Counted from the first letter of the stretch, positions 1 through 8,368 are shown. The stretch is DNA of 24,097 nucleotides from an uncultured Phascolarctobacterium sp. (GCA_900551745.1 URXA01000019.1:1-24097), one strand, 5' to 3'. Numbers and translations are program-made. Notes: generated by a model from the sequence alone, not told the origin.

Positions 1-2821
1 GCATACCAAGTTCTCCGGCCATATGGATTACATTGCCGACAACTATTTTTTCACGGATGCCTGTAACTCCGTGGCTTACAAAACTGCGGTCTAATTTTAA
101 AACATCTGCAGTCAGCTGTTGTAATTGGCCTAAAGATGAATAGCCGGAGCCGAAATCGTCAATAGCTATTTTAAATTGCATTTCTTTAAGAAGCTGAAAT
201 ACGTCTGCAATGGCTGTAGATTCTTCCAGCAATACGCTTTCCGTTATTTCCAGCTCCAAAAGATGGTGCGGAACATTCCAACGGTCAGCAATTGCGTGTA
301 TTCGGGCGGGAAAATCACTTTGCTGGAAATGCAGTCTTGAAAAATTGCAGGAAACTGGAAAAAGAGGATAGCCTTTTTCTGCCCAGGTATGCATTGTTTT
401 GCAAACTTCTTCAAACAGCCACAAATCGATTTTTTTGACCATGCCGTTTTTTTCAAAGATTGGAATAAATACACCTGGCATCAAAAAACCTTTCTCCGGA
501 TGGTTCCAGCGAATCAAAGCTTCGCTTCCGATAATAGAACCGTCTTGCATGGAAACCTTGGGCTGATAATAGACGGAAAATTCATTTCCCTGCAGCGCCT
601 GTTCCAGGTGGCTTTCTAATTGCTGCGCTAAAAGTGCCTGTTCACGCATTTTTTCATCATATAAAACAATAAAACTGCCGGGGGTATCCTTTGCATAGCG
701 TCTTGAATAATTGGCTAAATCAAGCTTCTGGTGCAGATCTGTAGCAGCACTTTGTTCAATAAGACAAACTCCAAATACGAAATCGATTTTATAAGGAATA
801 TCAGTATTGGTTCGGCGCCAGCAATTAAGTTTTTCAACAAAGTTTTGCATCCGTTCTTCTAAATGTTTCCAGCAATTATATTTTAGCAGGAGTGCAAAAT
901 GATCTGATGATATCCGTCCGCAGAATTCATCCTCTTCCAAGATTTCCTGCAGTATTTTACCGCTGGCTTGCAGTACCTGATCCCCTGTGGCAAAACCGAA
1001 GTTATCGTTGATAAATTTAAATTGACAGATATCGCTATAGAGTAAAACAAACGACTGCTGTCTGTTTTGGGTAGTATTTTCTTCGTTTTTTCTCCAAAAA
1101 CCGTTGTAAAGCACTACGAAAGACGTTTGCTTGGGAGGAGTGTTGTTTTCTTCCCATTTCTGATAGAATCCGTTCATATTATAAAGACCGGTCAGTTCAT
1201 CTTTATACAGCAAATCCTGGATCCGGCGGTTACTGCGTAAAGCGTTCCTTAAATTACTGCCGATAAGCAGAATGATTATTCCGAGAACCAGTATTAGGAT
1301 GCAGACTACTTGCCACAGATGCTGCTCAATAAATTCTAACATACCGACTTCCTTAGTATTGGCTGAATGTGCCACCAGATAGGCATCTACCTGCTCCAAA
1401 GGAAGATATTGGATACATTTATTGATGATTGAAAATAATCTTGGATCACCTGAAGCAGATAAACCTACACACATTTCGTTGACAGGTTGGCCTAAAGTGA
1501 TTGTACGCATACCCTGATAAGCGGTTCTGCTTAAATAAGCACCTGCAACATGAGTATTTGTACAGGCTGCGTCAGCTTCGTTGTGTAAAACTGCGTCAAG
1601 ACAAGCTTCTATTGAAGAATAATATTTATATATATAATGGGGATTTGCAGCTTTGACGGCTTCGGAAAGCTGATACCCCTGAGGCAAGGCAATTGTTTCC
1701 GGCTTTTCTGAATCATGTCTGGTAATCATTGAAGCAGGAGCACGTAAATAATAGAGTGTAGAATTGATATTATTTCTTCCGTCCCAAAGGTAATCGCCGT
1801 CAGATAAAGCTAAAGCAGATATTTTACCCTGTTGTAAAAGCTGCAGAGCTTCAGTTTGGTTATGTGCTTCAAATTCAAAGTGTAATCCGCTGGTTTTAGC
1901 AATAAATTCAAAAATATCTACAGTTACACCAGCAATCTGGTTGTTTTTTTTACTCTGATATGCTAAAGGTGCAAAAGATGGATCATAAGATACTAATATT
2001 GTCGGAGTTTGTTTAATATATTGAAGTTCTTCTTTGGTAAAAACAGGTTTTTGATTAACACTTGGCGCAAGATATTTGTCATATAAGTCGCGGCCGTAAC
2101 CAGGATTAGCTAATAAAATATTATTCATGGCTTTGTTGATCTCGGTCAGTAGGTCTGGATTTTTCTTAGTTATAGCAAAATATAAAGGACTGGGTGAAAA
2201 CTGGGAGACACTGCGAAAAATACTGTTTTTACCTAAGTGCGTAATTGCAACGCCGTCCAGAGTACCATTATCCAATGCTGATAGAAGTGCGCTTGTTTCG
2301 TCGTAGTCAATGATATTCAAAATAAGTTTGTGTTCACGGCAAAAATTTTTAAACCTTTCGCCGTCTATCCCGCCGCGGATGATCCCGACATTCATACCCT
2401 GAAAGGCTTTAAAATCTTCGTAATCATAGCGTGCATCATTCATACGGACATTCAGCGTAGTATAAATACTGCACATTGGCTGACTGGAAAAGAAAATTTC
2501 TTCTGTTCGCTGTTCCGAATGATAAACTGCCGGCAGCAGATCGATCTCGCCCCGAACCAGCATGTCATATGCAGTATTCCAGCTTGGAATGTCAACCATT
2601 TCAAAAGGAAGTCCTGATTGCTTGGCAATCTTTTGCAGATATTCAATGTTGTAACCGGTATATTCTCCGCTGGGGCTTTTAGACATATAGTCGCCGTCTT
2701 CATAATAGCCGACTTTGACAGGTTTGTTTTCTGCAGCTGCTGATAACGATGGCAGTACCAGGACAAACAATAACATGATTGTAAAAAAGAAAGTTATTGT
2801 TTGTTTGATTTTGGTATTCAT
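1..2821 (-). CDS. Dual solute-binding-domain, degenerate GGDEF, EAL membrane protein (c-di-GMP phosphodiesterase candidate), C-terminus cut by window edge
   Basis: The frame is open for 940 codons from ATG 2821 to the edge; the C-terminus is missing. Order: signal peptide (residues 1-30), two periplasmic solute-binding (SBP_bac_3-like) modules (about 34-255 and 270-490), one membrane helix (about 503-520), GGDEF-like domain (about 535-720) and EAL domain (about 730 onwards). The GGDEF motif is replaced by SSDHF (638-642), so cyclase activity is unlikely. The EAL domain keeps its expected residues: E767-A-L, N826, E858 in EITES, the D888-D889-F-G-S-G-Y loop and K909-L-D. I infer a c-di-GMP phosphodiesterase gated by an amino-acid-like ligand. 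The start is chosen by GAGG seven bases upstream; two further in-frame ATGs lie just before it. It is divergent from the TPS operon, so a role in surface or adhesion control is possible but unproven. Confidence 0.9.
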   Translation of the reverse strand, partial: MNTKIKQTITFFFTIMLLFVLVLPSLSAAAENKPVKVGYYEDGDYMSKSPSGEYTGYNIEYLQKIAKQSGLPFEMVDIPSWNTAYDMLVRGEIDLLPAVYHSEQRTEEIFFSSQPMCSIYTTLNVRMNDARYDYEDFKAFQGMNVGIIRGGIDGERFKNFCREHKLILNIIDYDETSALLSALDNGTLDGVAITHLGKNSIFRSVSQFSPSPLYFAITKKNPDLLTEINKAMNNILLANPGYGRDLYDKYLAPSVNQKPVFTKEELQYIKQTPTILVSYDPSFAPLAYQSKKNNQIAGVTVDIFEFIAKTSGLHFEFEAHNQTEALQLLQQGKISALALSDGDYLWDGRNNINSTLYYLRAPASMITRHDSEKPETIALPQGYQLSEAVKAANPHYIYKYYSSIEACLDAVLHNEADAACTNTHVAGAYLSRTAYQGMRTITLGQPVNEMCVGLSASGDPRLFSIINKCIQYLPLEQVDAYLVAHSANTKEVGMLEFIEQHLWQVVCILILVLGIIILLIGSNLRNALRSNRRIQDLLYKDELTGLYNMNGFYQKWEENNTPPKQTSFVVLYNGFWRKNEENTTQNRQQSFVLLYSDICQFKFINDNFGFATGDQVLQASGKILQEILEEDEFCGRISSDHFALLLKYNCWKHLEERMQNFVEKLNCWRRTNTDIPYKIDFVFGVCLIEQSAATDLHQKLDLANYSRRYAKDTPGSFIVLYDEKMREQALLAQQLESHLEQALQGNEFSVYYQPKVSMQDGSIIGSEALIRWNHPEKGFLMPGVFIPIFEKNGMVKKIDLWLFEEVCKTMHTWAEKGYPLFPVSCNFSRLHFQQSDFPARIHAIADRWNVPHHLLELEITESVLLEESTAIADVFQLLKEMQFKIAIDDFGSGYSSLGQLQQLTADVLKLDRSFVSHGVTGIREKIVVGNVIHMAGELGM
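1034..1171 (-). repeat. Diverged 23-residue tandem duplication inside the GGDEF-like domain
   Basis: Residues 551-573 and 574-596 of the EAL protein align without gaps and share 13 of 23 residues. Both copies begin with GF and K.EEN and end in a strand of the type SFV.LY. The unit corresponds to the first helix and first strand of a GGDEF fold, so the domain carries an extra helix-strand. The codons differ, so the duplication is not recent. Confidence 0.7.
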
Positions 2822-3208
2822 ATACATACCTCGCATATTATTACTTAAGTTTTATTGTAAAAAAGATTGAAATAATTTGCTGTAATATAAATATTGTATC
2901 ACTCATAATAAAAATTTACTATATTTTATTATGAAATTATAGTATCAAAATAGTTTGATGTTTTCCCGACATTTGTTGGCCGTTAGAATTTTTAACAGGG
3001 GCTTGCAGAAACCGATAAACGATCTGGGCTGGGTAAGAAAGAAAAATAGAAAATGATCGTAGCATAAATATTAAAAGGCTGTAGTTACAATAAATGAAAT
3101 CAGTATAAAATCAAAAATTTGCCGATTTTTAATTAAAATATAAATCTCAAGAAATATATAATAAAATACATATAATTTAATTATTTTCAATGTTATTATT
3201 TAAAATAA
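2822..3208. other. AT-rich divergent spacer
   Basis: There is no credible ORF between the EAL gene (minus) and the TPS operon (plus). Most of the spacer is A/T, with a less AT-rich patch around 2965-3080 in which I see no gene or conserved element. I found no c-di-GMP riboswitch signature. I could not place a convincing promoter for the minus-strand gene. Confidence 0.5.
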
Positions 3209-3237
3209 TTGCTTTTTTAAATATTTAGTAGGATAAT
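3209..3237 (+). promoter_or_regulatory. Candidate sigma-70 promoter of the TPS operon
   Basis: TTGCTT (3209-3214) and GATAAT (3232-3237) are separated by 17 bases. The predicted transcript would start near 3244, about 64 bases before the preferred TpsB start. The surrounding AT-richness raises the chance of a false match. Confidence 0.45.
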
Positions 3238-3307
3238 AGAATTAAAATAGAAATTAAAATTTATAATAGATATTATTATGACTGGAAGAGTGGGGAGATG
3301 GACAGGG

Positions 3308-4948
3308 GTGAAAAAAGAAGTTTTAATCATGTTTTATGTTTTGTTTCAGACTGTCGGATGTCATGCAGCTAACCAGCTTCCAAGCAGTGACGTCCAGCAG
3401 AGTGTGCTGTCTGATAATATGCTTAATGATCAGCGTGTCGTTGTACATAAAAAGGATATTTCGGAACGGGTGGAAAAAACACAATCGACAGTGTATGTTA
3501 AAGCTGTGCAGCTTGATGTTAGTGAAATAGATAAATCTTTGCCCCCCCCCAAGGCACTTTTGAAAAAATACAGTGGACGTAGTTTGGCTGTTGATGATTT
3601 GCAGCAGCTGACGAAGGCTTTGTCGGTTTATTACAGAAAACAGGGCTATCCTGTGGCAACTGCATTTTTACCGCGGCAGGATATTGTGGATGGTATTGTA
3701 ACAATCAGGGTTCTGCCAGGGGTCTTGGACAAGTTAAAATTGAAAAATTCCACAAGTCTGGAAGACAGTTTTGCAGAAGGTTTTTTAAAAATGCTGCATG
3801 CGGGGATGCAACTGCGCAGTGATGTTTTAGAAATGACGCTGAATAATCTGAATGCGTTGCCTGGTGTGCAGGCCAAAGGTATTTTAGAACCTGGAGATGA
3901 GATTGGCAGCAGCAGTTTAACAGTGGTTCTAGAAGCGGAGCCAATTGTAGAAGGTGCTGTTTATACTGATAATTATGGCGGTAAATATTCGGGACGTTAC
4001 CGCTACGGAACGCAGGTCATTGTTAATGAGCTGCTGCGAAACGGTGACAGGCTCGTTATCGGCGGGATGCTGAGTAATGAGAAGATGAAAAATTATAATT
4101 TTGGTTATGAAACAGCAGTTAATAAGACAGGCGGTCGTTTAGGTATCAGCGGTGCGGAGTCGGATTATACTTTAGGAGATTATTTTACGCAGGCAGGCGC
4201 TGTAGGAACGGCTAAAACGGTAAGCCTATATGGTTCGCAGCCTTTAAGCGGCAGGAAATCCGGAAATTTACGGTTGATTTATGGCTACGAGCATAACCGC
4301 TTGAATGATGAACTGCGTATTTTTGATTATACGGCACGTAAAAGCAGTGATGTGTTTCATCTTGGATTGACTGGAAGTCTGCAAAGTGCTGTTAGTTATA
4401 GTGGTTACAGTGCTGTCTTACGTGCCGGTAATTTAAAGCTGCGCAGCGGAGAAGCTCAGGCTGCTGATGAATTCAGCAGGACGGAAGGCGGCTTTAGCCG
4501 CTTTAATTTTGATATTAATCATGTCAGCAAATTAAGCAAAGTGACACAGTTCTATGTTTTTGCACATGGACAGCTAGCAAGCCGCAATCTGGACAGCAGT
4601 GAACAGTTTTATCTGGGTGGTGCCGATGCGGTGAGGGCCTATCCGCAGGGCGAAGCAGGCGGTGACAGCGGTTATCAGGCAACGGCAGAATTAAGGTATC
4701 AAACTCCGGTCAAGGGGATGAGTATGGCGTTGTTTGCTGACGTAGGTGAGGTTTTGGCACGAAAGGACGGCGATACATCTGATCCGCATCGCAGGCTGGC
4801 CGGATGGGGCATTGGCGCAGTTTATAGCTTGGATCGCAGTTTGTACGCAAGAATGGATTATGCCCGCAAGATAAAGGGTGAATCTTATCGCAGTGAGGCG
4901 GAAGATAAAAACGGCAGGTTCTGGTTCAGGTTATACAAATCGTTTTAA
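3308..4948 (+). CDS. TpsB outer-membrane transporter of a two-partner secretion system (ShlB/FhaC/HecB family)
   Basis: This is the outer-membrane pore that exports its TpsA partner. I chose GTG 3308 (546 aa) because GGGGAG lies ten bases upstream and the product then starts with a clean signal peptide ending near CHA (residue 20). ATG 3278 would add ten polar residues and has no ribosome site. Regions: linker 21-60, two POTRA domains (about 62-137 and 139-212, including the ShlB-type segment around YYRKQGYPVATAFLP), then a 16-strand-type barrel to the C-terminal Phe 546. The family VRGY/F motif is present as VRAY (442-445), followed by the usual P.GE..GD.G. Thirty-one bases separate it from the TpsA gene, so they form one operon. 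Codons for residues 79-81 form a run of nine C (see repeat). Confidence 0.93.
   Translation: MKKEVLIMFYVLFQTVGCHAANQLPSSDVQQSVLSDNMLNDQRVVVHKKDISERVEKTQSTVYVKAVQLDVSEIDKSLPPPKALLKKYSGRSLAVDDLQQLTKALSVYYRKQGYPVATAFLPRQDIVDGIVTIRVLPGVLDKLKLKNSTSLEDSFAEGFLKMLHAGMQLRSDVLEMTLNNLNALPGVQAKGILEPGDEIGSSSLTVVLEAEPIVEGAVYTDNYGGKYSGRYRYGTQVIVNELLRNGDRLVIGGMLSNEKMKNYNFGYETAVNKTGGRLGISGAESDYTLGDYFTQAGAVGTAKTVSLYGSQPLSGRKSGNLRLIYGYEHNRLNDELRIFDYTARKSSDVFHLGLTGSLQSAVSYSGYSAVLRAGNLKLRSGEAQAADEFSRTEGGFSRFNFDINHVSKLSKVTQFYVFAHGQLASRNLDSSEQFYLGGADAVRAYPQGEAGGDSGYQATAELRYQTPVKGMSMALFADVGEVLARKDGDTSDPHRRLAGWGIGAVYSLDRSLYARMDYARKIKGESYRSEAEDKNGRFWFRLYKSF
3542..3550 (+). repeat. Nine-C homopolymer inside the TpsB coding sequence
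   Basis: Nine consecutive C encode Pro-Pro-Pro at residues 79-81 in the first POTRA domain. Losing one C puts TGA in frame at 3561-3563; gaining one C puts TAG in frame at 3580-3582. The sequence as given is in the ON register. Tracts like this are known slipped-strand contingency sites in other bacteria; that it varies here is inference. Confidence 0.85.
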
Positions 4949-4979
4949 GAATATCGTGAGCGGAAAAGAGCGGATTAAG

Positions 4980-7340
4980 ATGAAAAACAGGCAGAGACTA
5001 GGGAAAACAACGGTCGCTATAGTAGTTAGCACTTTGGCTTTTTCTAATTGCGCATGGGGATTGCCGCAGGGTGGGACTGTAGTTACGGGTAACGGCAGTT
5101 ATGCGTCCAGCGGTAATCAGATGGATATTACCGGCACTGGCAACATGTCGGTCAAGTGGGATAGTTTTAATGTTGCTGCCGGAGAAACGGTAAATTTTAA
5201 GAATATGCATGCTATTTTGAATTATGTTACCGGCAGACAAGGCAGTGAGATTTTTGGCGCTTTGAATGGACAAGGGGTCCATGTTTTTTTGATCAATCCC
5301 AATGGGATTCTGTTTGGCAAAACGGCACAGGTAAATGTTGGTTCACTGACGGCTTCTACTAAGAGCTTGGCTGATGTCGATGCAGCCTTACAAAACTTTA
5401 AAACCAGCGCCGGTATCAGTGATTTTGGGACAGCGGGAACTGCTGAGCTTATCAATATGGGTAAACTGGAAGCAGACACACTGCGTTTTGAGGGCAGCCG
5501 CATAGTTTTAGATACTGATAATATAAAATTGGCCGAAAATGATTTTGATGGCAGCAATGCTGTTATTAATGGAGATTTTGCCAATGATAACATTGTGTTG
5601 GGGTATACTGCTTATGATACTGTTAACGGTTATGCAGGTAAGGATAAAAATTTTGATATCAATGGCGGAGCTCAGAGTGTAAAAGGTTATATGTGGGTGA
5701 CAAATGCCGAGCAGCTGCAGGATCTTAATACTAATCTAAGCGGCAATTATGCTTTAAAAAATGATATTGATGCCGGCAGTAGTTCGCAAAAGTCTTTTAC
5801 TCAAATAGGATCAGGTCAAAATATGTTTTATGGTCATTTAGATGGGTTAGGATATAGTATCAAAGATTTGACGATAAACAAAAATGCTAATTTTATGGGA
5901 CTCTTTTATCAAACATCGAAGTCAGCTAAAATTAGAAACTTGGTTTTAGATAATATCAAGGTTTCTGGATATAGTGCAAATGGTACAGTTGCTGGTGCTA
6001 ATCAAGGGTTGATAGAAAATATTATTGTTACAGGAATTGTTAGTGGTGCAAAAGGTATTAATGGCGGTATAGTTGGTATTAATGCAGGTATAATTCGTAA
6101 TGTGATTGTAGATATAGATGTGGATGGTGGAGGAACTGCTCTTGGAGGTATTGCTGGACAAAATCAAGCTGCTGGGAGTATAGATAGTGTTATAGTACGT
6201 GGTAAAGTAGGAAACAGTATTTTTGATGTCATGGGTGGCATCGTAGGTGATAATTCTGGTCAATTAAATAATGTAAGAAATGAAGCCATAGTTGTTGGGC
6301 ATAATGCTGTTGCAGGCATTGTAGGTCAGGATAAAGCTTCGTATACAATAAGTAATGCGGTAAATACTGGTAATATCACAGGTGCAGATTACGTTGGCGG
6401 TATTATTGGTTATTATTCGAATGATAATGATATGTTATTAGAAAATAGTAATAATAGTGGCAATATAACCGGTAATTCAATGGTGGGAGGTATAGTAGGC
6501 AGTGGCGGAGGTGCTGTTATTGGCGGCGGTGGACGCATTGGCTGTGTTTCTATTGAAAATTCTGAAAACAGCGGTGATATAAAAGGCAGCAATAGTGTCG
6601 GCGGCATTATGGGTGGCAGTGGTTATACTAAACTCATCGACAAGGTAATAAATTATGGTACTGTAACCGGAATGAGTCAGGTTGGTGGTATTTTAGGAAA
6701 CACAGCCAGCGGCAAGATTGAAGAAGCACTTAATTTGGGACAGATTATAGGGACTGCTGATGGTGCAATAGTGGGTGGTATCGTTGGGGTTGGTTATGAT
6801 GCAATTGTTTCTGATAAGGCTGTTTATGCGACGACCGATAAATATGGCAATACTTACGATATTTCTAAGTATAACGACAAAGGTGTTGGCAAGGCTTATG
6901 CAGATATCTTTCCGGCACCGCCACTACCGCCTGATCCACCAGAACCGCCTGAAGATGAGCATGATATTACTAAACTGCCTGAATTTGAGGATAATTATCA
7001 TAGCAGCAGCTCTGCTGTAACTTCTGAGCTGCATACTCCTGTAATAATAAATCCAAGTGGTGAAAATACGAATATTGGTGTCGGAACAATTGAAATACAT
7101 AACAGTGATGACAGCCTGAATGCAAGTGGTTCTGGCGGGAGTTTGAGCACTGGGTTTGAGAATATTTTAGATGGTGCCGGTCAGGAAGAACAAGCTGAAA
7201 GCAGCACTAGCAGTTCTGGCACAGACGATGTGCAAGGCAGTGAGAGTGATAATCTGGCGGGCAGGACTGATACTGATTCAAGTGCGGCTGCTAATAGTGA
7301 CACCGAAGATCAGGACGAACATAATAACGAAGAAAAGTAA
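4980..7340 (+). CDS. TpsA secreted exoprotein with haemagglutination-activity (TPS) domain and GLUG-like repeats
   Basis: This is the secreted partner of the upstream TpsB and probably a surface adhesin. ATG 4980 gives 786 aa with a typical signal peptide (basic start, hydrophobic 9-22, cleavage likely after CAWG at 27). An earlier in-frame start would lie inside the TpsB gene and lose the signal peptide. The TPS secretion domain spans about 28-180 and contains the signature NPNG (106-109) after an F.NMHAILNYVTG segment. Residues 237-310 resemble the region that commonly precedes GLUG repeats (EQLQ, NYALKNDIDA, GHLDGLGYSIKDLTI). Ten or so GLUG-like units follow (about 336-604). The tail has a Pro-rich stretch (646-658) and then a Ser/Asp/Glu-rich low-complexity end. 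At 786 aa it is short for the family. The ligand cannot be read from the sequence. Confidence 0.9.
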   Translation: MKNRQRLGKTTVAIVVSTLAFSNCAWGLPQGGTVVTGNGSYASSGNQMDITGTGNMSVKWDSFNVAAGETVNFKNMHAILNYVTGRQGSEIFGALNGQGVHVFLINPNGILFGKTAQVNVGSLTASTKSLADVDAALQNFKTSAGISDFGTAGTAELINMGKLEADTLRFEGSRIVLDTDNIKLAENDFDGSNAVINGDFANDNIVLGYTAYDTVNGYAGKDKNFDINGGAQSVKGYMWVTNAEQLQDLNTNLSGNYALKNDIDAGSSSQKSFTQIGSGQNMFYGHLDGLGYSIKDLTINKNANFMGLFYQTSKSAKIRNLVLDNIKVSGYSANGTVAGANQGLIENIIVTGIVSGAKGINGGIVGINAGIIRNVIVDIDVDGGGTALGGIAGQNQAAGSIDSVIVRGKVGNSIFDVMGGIVGDNSGQLNNVRNEAIVVGHNAVAGIVGQDKASYTISNAVNTGNITGADYVGGIIGYYSNDNDMLLENSNNSGNITGNSMVGGIVGSGGGAVIGGGGRIGCVSIENSENSGDIKGSNSVGGIMGGSGYTKLIDKVINYGTVTGMSQVGGILGNTASGKIEEALNLGQIIGTADGAIVGGIVGVGYDAIVSDKAVYATTDKYGNTYDISKYNDKGVGKAYADIFPAPPLPPDPPEPPEDEHDITKLPEFEDNYHSSSSAVTSELHTPVIINPSGENTNIGVGTIEIHNSDDSLNASGSGGSLSTGFENILDGAGQEEQAESSTSSSGTDDVQGSESDNLAGRTDTDSSAAANSDTEDQDEHNNEEK
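5985..6791 (+). repeat. GLUG-like protein repeats in TpsA
   Basis: About ten degenerate units of roughly 22-37 residues, each opening with (V/A)GGI(V/I/A/M/L)G and followed by a N.G.I.G-type turn, predicted to stack as a beta-helix or similar solenoid. Examples of unit openings lie at residues 362, 389, 419, 445, 473, 503, 541, 569 and 599. DNA copies are diverged, so this is not a perfect DNA repeat. Confidence 0.75.
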
Positions 7341-7380
7341 TTAAAAACTCACATCTCCCAGGGTGTGAGTTTTTAATTTT
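7339..7380 (+). terminator. Rho-independent terminator of the TPS operon
   Basis: A perfect 15-bp stem (7339-7353 with 7364-7378) with a ten-base loop, followed by T-rich sequence. It overlaps the last base or two of the TpsA stop codon, so it ends the tpsB-tpsA transcript. Confidence 0.85.
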
Positions 7381-7723
7381 TTGTAATTTGCATATTGCTT
7401 TGCTGAAAACCACGTATTTGTACCGAGAGTGCTAATAAGTGGAACTATGGCTATAACAAGCTGCAATTATATGCAAAATATATAATTAATTTTTATAAAT
7501 AGCAAAATATTTGAAATATAAAAATTAATAAATTTCATTAATTTAAAGTGCATTTACATATTTGAAGGCATATAATTTCATTGCATGTATAATTTTATTT
7601 TGTATAAATGAGTAATATAGTGCACGTATGTGCTGTATTTTATACAGCAAATGCATTTTTTTTGTAAGATAATAAGTATAAAACCAATATCTATAAAAGT
7701 TTAATTGTTAAGGTGAAAAAGTC
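7381..7723. other. AT-rich spacer upstream of the XRE regulators
   Basis: About 340 bases, strongly A/T-rich, without a plausible gene. The only structured element I see is the palindrome at 7631-7649. No promoter with good -35 and -10 boxes stood out. Confidence 0.5.
7631..7649. promoter_or_regulatory. Palindrome, possible operator for the XRE regulators
   Basis: TGCTGTAT and ATACAGCA form perfect 8-base arms around three T, 75 bases before the first XRE gene. Size and symmetry suit a dimeric HTH regulator and auto-regulation would be typical, but binding is inference. Confidence 0.4.
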
Positions 7724-7966
7724 ATGTTTGCTGAGAAATATAGAAGTATAGGCTTAAATATTTTATATTACAGAAGACTAAAAGATTTAAGTCAGGAAGC
7801 ATTGTCTATTAAAGCCGGTTTGACCCGTTCTTATATATCTAAAATAGAACGCGGCACTGCCAGATGCGGTCTGGAAGTATTTTTTCTGATCGCACAGGCG
7901 CTTGAGGTAGATCCGGCTGAACTTATCAGCGATCTGCCGCCAGGAACAGAGCCGGCGCAAAAATAA
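7724..7966 (+). CDS. Small XRE-family (Cro/CI-type) HTH regulator 1
   Basis: An 80-residue protein that is almost entirely one HTH_3 domain (about 9-65): LSQEALSIKAGLTRSYISKIERG is the helix-turn-helix with the usual E.G after helix 3, then a helix ending DPAELI. There is no second domain, so any signal sensing must come from elsewhere. AAGGTG lies eight bases before the ATG. It is followed after 39 bases by a second regulator of the same family, and the two probably share a transcript. Target genes are unknown. The TPS operon and the palindrome upstream are candidates by position only. Confidence 0.85.
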   Translation: MFAEKYRSIGLNILYYRRLKDLSQEALSIKAGLTRSYISKIERGTARCGLEVFFLIAQALEVDPAELISDLPPGTEPAQK

Positions 7967-8005
7967 ATTTATTTTGTAATAACAGGTTATGAAGGAGGTA
8001 TCTTT

Positions 8006-8320
8006 ATGAATCCAGATTATAAGGAAATTGGTAAGAATATCAGGTTGATGCGTATCAGACACGGTATCAGTCAAAGTGAGCTGGCCCAGCGTTTGGATGT
8101 TTCGCAGACTCATATGAGTAATCTTGAACACGGACGTGTCAGTGTCAGTCTGAGGGTATTACTGCGTTTGGCACATTTTTTCAAGTGCAGCGTCGATACG
8201 CTGCTGGGCAGTGTTTTGCAGGGGCATGTTACGCCGGAAGTAAATAATGACGGTTATGATATTGAGGATCTGGCTTTGCTGCTTAAGGTTTTAAAACAAA
8301 AAAGAGTAGAAGTTCTGTAA
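8006..8320 (+). CDS. Small XRE-family HTH regulator 2
   Basis: A 104-residue protein with an N-terminal HTH_3 domain (about 7-65; ISQSELAQRLDVSQTHMSNLEHG is the recognition unit, then SVDTLLG) and a short charged tail (about 70-104) that may form a helix for dimerisation. The start is fixed by an excellent GAAGGAGGT seven bases upstream. It shares the fold, but only modest sequence identity, with the preceding regulator, so it is not a recent duplicate. The gene is closed by the long palindromic terminator at 8331-8365. Function beyond DNA binding is not visible. Confidence 0.88.
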   Translation: MNPDYKEIGKNIRLMRIRHGISQSELAQRLDVSQTHMSNLEHGRVSVSLRVLLRLAHFFKCSVDTLLGSVLQGHVTPEVNNDGYDIEDLALLLKVLKQKRVEVL

Positions 8321-8330
8321 CGAAAATATG

Positions 8331-8368
8331 AAAGACTGCCGCAATTTAAAATTGCGGCAGTCTTTTTT
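8331..8368. terminator. Bidirectional terminator between convergent genes
   Basis: Perfect 17-base arms (8331-8347 and 8349-8365) around one base; the tip AAATTT region must open as the loop. Seven T follow on the plus strand. The hybrid kinase ends 15 bases beyond on the opposite strand, so the hairpin may serve both; the T-run for minus-strand transcripts is weaker. Confidence 0.85.

Noticed and set aside
2330..2766. Overlapping small ORFs on both strands
   Set aside because: They overlap the continuous frame of the EAL protein, whose solute-binding domain explains the region.
3101..3270. AT-rich stretch as replication origin or centromere-like site
   Set aside because: No DnaA boxes or iterons could be seen; low complexity alone is not evidence.
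3278..3307. Upstream ATG start for TpsB
   Set aside because: No Shine-Dalgarno sequence precedes it and it adds a charged, tryptophan-containing extension before the signal peptide; GTG 3308 fits better.
4878..4979. Extended TpsA start inside the TpsB gene
   Set aside because: The added residues come from another frame of the TpsB gene and would bury the signal peptide.
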